64,000 nucleotides of DNA, from NCBI GenBank assembly GCA_050299835.1, contig JBNKWP010000003.1, forward strand, positions 186,001 through 250,000. The letters run 5' to 3'. Position numbers and translations under genes: made by a program. This stretch comes from JAJDOD01 sp050299835 (lineage in GTDB: Bacteria; Pseudomonadota; Alphaproteobacteria; Rhodobacterales; Rhodobacteraceae). The notes under the pieces are model-generated. The model did not search any database and was not told where the DNA came from. It saw nothing but the letters and a program-made list of their open reading frames with translations. This document shows positions 59,513 through 64,000 of this stretch, one piece after another (within the stretch, counting starts at the first letter, position 1; each line of letters opens with the position of its first letter).

Positions 59513-60391
59513 ATGAGCAAGACCGCGAACACCCCGATCCTGGCCATTGACGGCGGTGGAACCCATTGCCGCTTCGCTATCGAAAAGGACGGCGTGCGTT
59601 TTGGTCACGACGGCGGCATGGCCAACGTGTCCACCGATTTCGACGGATCGGTCACCGGCCTGAAGGACGGTCTTGCCGCGGTCGCGGCACGCGCGGGCCT
59701 GTCAGAGGAAGAGGTTTCATCGCTTCCCGCCTTTGTCGGCCTTGCCGGCGTCACCGGTCCGGCCATTGTTGAACGGTTGGAGGCTGCACTGCCGCTTCGA
59801 TACGCCCAATACCGCGACGACCGTCCGTCGGCGCTGCGCGGTGCTCTGGGTGGGGGGGATGGCGTGATCGTCCACTGCGGAACCGGGTCATTCTTCGCCG
59901 CGTCGATTTCCGGCCAGGTTCGGCTGGCAGGCGGCTGGGGATCGGTGCTGGGAGACGAAGCTTCGGCCCAATGGCTGGGCAAGCGCCTTTTGGCAATGAC
60001 GCTGGATGTGGTTGACGGATTCCGGAGCGGAACGCCACTGACGCGGGCGGTGCTGGACAGGTTCGGGGATTCTGCCGGGATTGTCCGGTTTGCCGGCAGC
60101 GCCGACCCGAAAGCCCTTGGAAGCCTGGCCCCTTTGGTGACAGACCATGCGGCACAAGGCGACCAGTCGGCCAATGACCTGATGACGCTCGGAGCAGACT
60201 ATATCGCCCGGACCGTGATTCGAATGGGCTGGACGCCGGGCCTGACCATCTGCCTGACCGGAGGCGTTGCCCCGCATTTCGCGCCATTTCTGCCCCCGGA
60301 AATGCAGTCTTCCGTTCAGCCACCTGCGGGAAGCCCGCTCGACGGCGCTCTAAGCCTGGCACGAGACCACGCGCGATCACTTGCGAGCTGA
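59513..60391 (+). CDS. BadF/BadG-type N-acetylglucosamine kinase-like protein
   Basis: 292 residues from ATG 59513. ASKHA fold: the phosphate-1 motif is ILAIDGGGTHCRFAIEKDG (about residues 8-26), phosphate-2 VIVHCGTGSFFAA and GGWGSVLGDEASAQWLGKRL (about 137-160), and adenosine-binding GLTICLTGGVAPHFAPFLPP (about 242-261). Such proteins phosphorylate GlcNAc or similar amino sugars. No chitin or amino-sugar catabolic genes are nearby, so the substrate is assigned by family. It faces the Gfo/Idh/MocA gene. Confidence 0.85.
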   Translation: MSKTANTPILAIDGGGTHCRFAIEKDGVRFGHDGGMANVSTDFDGSVTGLKDGLAAVAARAGLSEEEVSSLPAFVGLAGVTGPAIVERLEAALPLRYAQYRDDRPSALRGALGGGDGVIVHCGTGSFFAASISGQVRLAGGWGSVLGDEASAQWLGKRLLAMTLDVVDGFRSGTPLTRAVLDRFGDSAGIVRFAGSADPKALGSLAPLVTDHAAQGDQSANDLMTLGADYIARTVIRMGWTPGLTICLTGGVAPHFAPFLPPEMQSSVQPPAGSPLDGALSLARDHARSLAS

Positions 60392-60399
60392 CCGCCGAC

Positions 60400-61428
60400 T
60401 CATCTCACAGCAACAACCTCGCCGCTGCTGGCAGCCGCTTTGATCGCCTCGAGCACCTCGATATTGCGCAATCCGTCCTCCACTGTCACGACCGGCGTCG
60501 CCTGACCGGTAATCACATCAAGGAAGTGACGGAGCTGCGCCTCGACCGGATCGCAGGTCTCCACCTCGACCCGGGTAGCGTCTATCGGCGACCACCAGCT
60601 CTGTTCCTCGCGATGCGACCAGACCCGCAGATCCGGCAGGGACAGAGAACCTTCGGTGCCGCCGATCAGATAACAGGACTGGTCCGTCTTCGGATAGGCC
60701 GGGTTTTCCCCAGCCGTCAGTTCCCAACTCCAGGGTGCGGAAACGGTATCCGAAATGCTCACCGTACCAAGCGCACCACTCGCGAAAGTCAGGATCAGGG
60801 CCGCCGTGTCCTCCACTTCAAAACCGCGAAACGCATTCGTCTCGATCGCCTGAACGGAAGCAATCGGTCCACAGAGAAACTGCAAAAGGTCAATGTCATG
60901 GATCAAGTTAATATAGGTCGGACCAGCACCCGGCAGCTTCCGCCAGGTCATGTCGAAATAGTCCGGCGGCTTTTGCAGCCAGAACATTGCATTGACGGCA
61001 ACGATCTGCCCTAGCCGATTTTCCTCCACCACCGACCGGGCGGCCTTGATGATCGGGGAATGCCTGCGGTGATGGCCCACCAGGATCGGGATGCCGGTGG
61101 CGGCGGCGCGTTCAGCGAGTTTGCGTCCCGCCTCGGCGCTGTCCGCAAGCGGCTTTTCGATCAAAACGGGGATTCCGGCATCGAGGCAGGCGAGCCCGTG
61201 TTCCAGATGCAGGTGATTGGGAGAGGCAACGATCACTCCGTCCGGCTCCTCCTGCTCCAGACACGCAGACAGCTCGGGGAAGAGCGGCACAGCATAATGC
61301 TCGGCAATCTCCAAGGCGGCGGGCGCCGGATCGACAACGGCGGCCAGTTCCGCCCCGGCGCGCACCAGCTCGACATGTTTCCTGCCGATAAGACCGGCTC
61401 CCACGACAACAATCCTGTTCTTCGGCAC
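60400..61428 (-). CDS. Gfo/Idh/MocA-family oxidoreductase
   Basis: 342 residues. The N-terminal Rossmann domain starts RIVVVGAGLIGRKHVELV (residues 4-21). The family motif IEKPLADSAEAG (about residues 94-105) carries the catalytic-region Lys, and LIHDIDLLQFLCGPI (about 180-194) the His/Asp segment typical of the C-terminal domain. NAD(P)-dependent oxidation of a sugar, inositol or related cyclitol is expected. It is divergent from the phnC gene; the 199 bases between hold the candidate Pho boxes. Confidence 0.9.
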   Translation of the reverse strand: MPKNRIVVVGAGLIGRKHVELVRAGAELAAVVDPAPAALEIAEHYAVPLFPELSACLEQEEPDGVIVASPNHLHLEHGLACLDAGIPVLIEKPLADSAEAGRKLAERAAATGIPILVGHHRRHSPIIKAARSVVEENRLGQIVAVNAMFWLQKPPDYFDMTWRKLPGAGPTYINLIHDIDLLQFLCGPIASVQAIETNAFRGFEVEDTAALILTFASGALGTVSISDTVSAPWSWELTAGENPAYPKTDQSCYLIGGTEGSLSLPDLRVWSHREEQSWWSPIDATRVEVETCDPVEAQLRHFLDVITGQATPVVTVEDGLRNIEVLEAIKAAASSGEVVAVR

Positions 61429-61547
61429 GTCTTTCCCCTGTCTGCATTCGGCGGTTGAACATGCGCATCGTCCAACATTCGGTCAAGCTGCCCGGACCGG
61501 CGCAGTTTCTCGTTCGGCTTCCCGCCCTCGAATGCAATCCAACCGTC

Positions 61548-61587
61548 TCGTCACAAAAGTTTTGCAGATTTGTCAGGTTTCTGTTGC
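61548..61587 (+). promoter_or_regulatory. Candidate tandem Pho boxes upstream of phnC
   Basis: Four 7-mers at exact 11-base spacing: TCGTCAC (61548), GTTTTGC (61559), TTGTCAG (61570), CTGTTGC (61581), each separated by 4 bases. The pattern fits PhoB sites (CTGTCAT-N4-CTGTCAT), two boxes in tandem, though each 7-mer has mismatches. It ends 40 bases before phnC. Confidence 0.52.
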
Positions 61588-61627
61588 CACCGATCCGTAC
61601 CGCTTCCACGAAATTTCGGGGGAATGA

Positions 61628-62443
61628 ATGCTCGATATCGACGGGTTGACCAAACGGTTCGGGTCCAAAACGGCCGTGGACAGCGCCACATTCAAGGTGG
61701 CTGAACCCGCCATGATCGGGATCATCGGAAAATCCGGGGCGGGCAAGTCGACGCTTTTGCGGATGCTGAACCGTCTCACGACTGAGAGTGAAGGCCGTAT
61801 CGTCTTCGGGGGCCGCGACGTCACAACGCTCAAGGGTGCCGACCGGCGGCACTGGCAAAGCGAATGCGCGATGATCTTCCAGCAATTCAATCTCGTCCCG
61901 CGTATGGACGTGGTCTCGAACGTCCTTCACGGCACGCTGAACAGACGCACGACGCTTGCGACAATGTTCAACCTCTATCCAACAGAAGACATCCACAAGG
62001 CGATCGAAATCCTCGACCGTCTGGGCATTTCGGAACAGGCCCCGAAACGGGCCGAGGCGCTTTCGGGCGGTCAGCAGCAGCGTGTCGCCATTGCCCGCGC
62101 GCTGATGCAGGACCCGAAGATCATCCTTGCCGATGAACCCATCGCATCGCTCGACCCGATGAACGCTCAAATCGTGATGGAGGCGCTCCGCCGCATCCAT
62201 GACGAGGACGGGCGCATGGTTATCGCCAACCTGCACACGCTCGACACCGCGCGGCGCTATTGCGACAGGGTGATCGGGATGCGGGACGGGCGGATCGTAT
62301 TCGATGGAACGCCCGACCAACTCACCACGGGCGTCGCCCGCGACATCTACGGCGCAGGCGCGGATTTTTCCGAAAACGCCACGTCGACCGAGATCGGAGC
62401 GTTGGAGCGCGCCGAGAAAGGACATGCCGGAGCAACGGTATGA
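61628..62443 (+). CDS. phnC: Phosphonate ABC transporter ATP-binding protein
   Basis: 271 residues. Complete ABC domain: Walker A GKSGAGKSTLL (about residues 36-46), Q-loop IFQQFNLVPR, signature LSGGQQQRVAIARAL (about 149-163), Walker B ILADEPIASLD (about 170-180) and H-loop VIANLHTLD. Powers uptake of phosphonate, phosphite or phosphate-ester with PhnD and PhnE. First gene of the operon phnC-phnD-phnE. The candidate Pho boxes upstream suggest induction by phosphate starvation. Confidence 0.95.
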   Translation: MLDIDGLTKRFGSKTAVDSATFKVAEPAMIGIIGKSGAGKSTLLRMLNRLTTESEGRIVFGGRDVTTLKGADRRHWQSECAMIFQQFNLVPRMDVVSNVLHGTLNRRTTLATMFNLYPTEDIHKAIEILDRLGISEQAPKRAEALSGGQQQRVAIARALMQDPKIILADEPIASLDPMNAQIVMEALRRIHDEDGRMVIANLHTLDTARRYCDRVIGMRDGRIVFDGTPDQLTTGVARDIYGAGADFSENATSTEIGALERAEKGHAGATV

Positions 62444-62497
62444 CTTGATCCAACTCAAAAGGAAGCGCGGGGCCCCCGTGCAAACATGGAGAGAAGT

Positions 62498-63406
62498 ATG
62501 AAGACCACTCTTGCCCTCGCCTTCGCGGCCACAACGGCCCTCACATCCGGCACTTTTGCCCAGGACATCGAGGAAATCCGCATCGGCATCCTCGGCGGCG
62601 AAAACGCACAGGACCGAATGAGCGCTTTTTCCTGTCTCGGCGACTATGCCACCGAAGCCCTTGGTGTTCCCACCAAACTCTTTGCGCCTGCCGACTATAA
62701 CGGCGTGATCCAGGGCCTGCTCGGCGGCACGCTCGACATGGCCTGGCTCGGCGCATCCAGCTACGCGGCGGTTTATCTGCAGGATCCGGAAGCGGTTGAC
62801 GTTGTTCTCATCAAGAAGAATCTCGACGGCTCGCACGGCTATCACTCCATCGGCTTCGCCCGGAAGGACAGCGGCATCACTTCGCTGGAAGACATGCAAG
62901 GCAAGGTCTTCGGCTTCGGCGATCCCAACTCGACCTCTGGCTACCTGATCCCGTCGATCGAGATCCCGCAGGAAACCGGGCACAGCATGGAATCGGGCGA
63001 ATACTTCGGCGAGGTCAAGTTCACCGGCGGCCACGAACAGACGATCGTTGCAGTGTCCAACGGCGATATCGACGGCGGCGTGACCTGGGCCGACGGGCAG
63101 GGCGCATGGGAGGACGGCTACAACTCCGGCGCACTCCGCAAGGCGGTGGATGCCGGTCTGGTCGATATGAACGATCTCGTGCAAATCTGGAAGTCGAAGG
63201 TTATCCCGGAGGGCCCAGTCGTCCTCCGCAAGACGCTGCCCGCCGATGTGAAGGAAAAGATGACCACGCTGGTCGACAACCTTTACGAGACCGATCCGGA
63301 CTGCGCCTATGGCGTGGCGGCGGGCGATACTCTCGGCTTCGATCCGATCACACACGACGCCTACATTTCGGTGATCGAGGCCCGCAAAGCAAAGATCGGC
63401 GGCTAA
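62498..63406 (+). CDS. phnD: Phosphonate ABC transporter substrate-binding protein
   Basis: 302 residues from ATG 62498, with GGAGAG upstream; another ATG at 62486 gives four extra residues. The signal peptide (about 1-22, ending TFAQ) exports it to the periplasm. The PhnD family fold shows IRIGILGGENAQDRM (about residues 27-41), DMAWLGASSYAAVYLQ (about 80-95), FGFGDPNSTSGYLIP (about 140-154) and VAVSNGDIDGGVTW (about 184-197). These residues form the phosphonate-binding site. It follows phnC by 54 bases. A hairpin cluster follows its stop. Confidence 0.94.
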   Translation: MKTTLALAFAATTALTSGTFAQDIEEIRIGILGGENAQDRMSAFSCLGDYATEALGVPTKLFAPADYNGVIQGLLGGTLDMAWLGASSYAAVYLQDPEAVDVVLIKKNLDGSHGYHSIGFARKDSGITSLEDMQGKVFGFGDPNSTSGYLIPSIEIPQETGHSMESGEYFGEVKFTGGHEQTIVAVSNGDIDGGVTWADGQGAWEDGYNSGALRKAVDAGLVDMNDLVQIWKSKVIPEGPVVLRKTLPADVKEKMTTLVDNLYETDPDCAYGVAAGDTLGFDPITHDAYISVIEARKAKIGG

Positions 63407-63415
63407 CCCAATCAT

Positions 63416-63486
63416 TGGGCCCTTCCAGCCGGAGGGGCCCAAATCTCCTCCGGGAGATTTCCAAGAGCCTTCCAGGGCTCTTTTTT
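63416..63486 (+). terminator. Three-hairpin cluster between phnD and phnE, ending in an intrinsic terminator
   Basis: Hairpin 1: TGGGCCC/GGGCCCA (63416-63441). Hairpin 2: AAATCTCC-TCCG-GGAGATTT (63441-63460). Hairpin 3: AGAGCC-N6-GGCTCT followed by TTTTT (63464-63486), a canonical terminator. phnE begins 14 bases later, so the third hairpin would limit phnE relative to phnD, and the first two may protect the phnD message. Confidence 0.85.
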
Positions 63487-63499
63487 CGGGGAATCAGAC

Positions 63500-64000
63500 A
63501 TGGCGCAAACGACGACTGGAAGTGGAGCGGTCGGCATCGGACAGATGCAGGCGCAATACATGGAGATGGTACAGCGCAAACGCCTTTATGGTGGCCTGAC
63601 GCTTCTGATCTTTGTCGTCCTGATGGTGTCCGGTTTCATGGTCGCAGACGGCCGCAACGCGGGCGGTTTCTGGGACGGGATCGACAATATCGGCGACTAC
63701 CCCGCCGCCGTCCTCAGCGAAGCCTGGGATCATCTGGGCGATCTGCCCGGCCTCATGGTCAAGTATTTCCCCGCGCTGATCGAGACCATCAACATCGCCG
63801 CCGTCTCCACCCTGACAGGCGTGCTCGCGGGTTTCATCCTCGCCATGCACGGCACACGCGGCCTCGCACTCTTCCCGCGCGCCGTGCCGGTCGTGCGCCG
63901 GATCACCGATGTGATGCGTGCGGTCCCCGAAATCGTCATCGCGCTCGTCCTGATCTTCGTCCTCGGCGGCGGCCCGGTACCTGCCGCCATCGCAATCGCG
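63500..64000 (+). CDS. phnE: Phosphonate ABC transporter permease, 5' part only
   Basis: The first 167 residues, cut by the window end. The N-terminus is polar (MAQTTTGSGAVGIGQ); the first membrane helix is at about residues 33-49 (LTLLIFVVLMVSGFMVA). The permease core starts near residue 95: FPALIETINIAAVSTLTGVL and, later, RITDVMRAVPEIVIALVLIF, which contains the start of the EAA-like loop. It should form the membrane channel with PhnC and PhnD. Family length is about 270 residues or more, so roughly 100 are missing. The remainder and any second permease gene lie outside the window. Confidence 0.88.
   Translation, partial: MAQTTTGSGAVGIGQMQAQYMEMVQRKRLYGGLTLLIFVVLMVSGFMVADGRNAGGFWDGIDNIGDYPAAVLSEAWDHLGDLPGLMVKYFPALIETINIAAVSTLTGVLAGFILAMHGTRGLALFPRAVPVVRRITDVMRAVPEIVIALVLIFVLGGGPVPAAIAIA

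Noticed and set aside
61112..63442. 776-codon minus-strand open frame across phnC and phnD
   Set aside because: Covers two clear genes on the other strand and part of the oxidoreductase; low-complexity reverse-frame sequence.

Overview
The window is 64 kb of GC-rich, tightly packed chromosome from an alphaproteobacterium, most likely a marine Rhodobacterales (Roseobacter-type) strain. The evidence is the typical family set: DUF2794, DUF3775, a VPLPA-type C-terminal sorting signal, Hint-domain secreted protein, IalB-family protein, MmyB-type XRE regulator, a leuCD-leuB leucine locus, and a phosphonate/phosphate ABC cassette. It is mostly core metabolism and housekeeping. There is no phage, integron, transposase or CRISPR array, and one tRNA gene, tRNA-Pro(CGG).

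Layout. 0-5 kb: xthA with an alpha/beta hydrolase, a 2-keto-3-deoxygluconate kinase, pobA, an aldo/keto reductase remnant and a VOC protein. 5-9 kb: a FecR-domain secreted protein with a C-terminal octapeptide repeat, followed by a CHASE2-GGDEF-EAL protein with a degenerate GGDEF and an intact EAL. 9-19 kb: tRNA-Pro, EamA permease, DUF2167 protein, leuB, a LysR/SDR divergent pair with a clear operator, a secreted EEP-fold protein, and leuCD with a structured leader. 19-27 kb: VPLPA-CTERM protein, apt and mtnP (methylthioadenosine to adenine to AMP salvage), a strongly structured RNA-like element before DUF2794, ECF sigma factor plus secreted NTF2-like protein, M17 aminopeptidase plus NlpC/P60, and beta-carbonic anhydrase. 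27-34 kb: asd, palindromic REP-like intergenic elements, and an AT-rich island carrying an XRE repressor, an ImmA/IrrE metallopeptidase and a divergent DUF1508 gene with twin operators. It continues with FAH hydrolase, transaldolase and a possible immunity protein. 34-41 kb: orphan BrnA-like antitoxin divergent from an amidinotransferase across a four-copy 11-bp repeat array, rppH, a decayed DoxX gene, a shortened dnaE2 without imuA/imuB, DUF3775. 41-49 kb: tag, an XRE/MAPEG divergent pair around a 19-bp palindrome, a lytic transglycosylase, rnr, and a dapE operon. 49-60 kb: choice-of-anchor-L/Hint protein, HAD phosphatase operon, dapD, asparaginase, IalB-like protein, rlmN, PAS-GGDEF-EAL protein, LOG protein, arfB, BadF-type kinase. 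60-64 kb: Gfo/Idh/MocA oxidoreductase and phnC-phnD-phnE' with candidate Pho boxes and a hairpin cluster between phnD and phnE. The last gene runs off the window.

Linked functions: dapE, dapD and asd all serve lysine/diaminopimelate synthesis; leuB, leuC and leuD serve leucine synthesis; mtnP and apt form one salvage route; tag, xthA and dnaE2 are DNA repair genes. The most unusual signals are regulatory or structural rather than new enzymes: the RNA-like element near 21.1-21.3 kb, the 11-bp repeat array at 34.45 kb, the twin operators at 30.02-30.06 kb and the phnD-phnE hairpin cluster. I found no clear undescribed multi-gene system.
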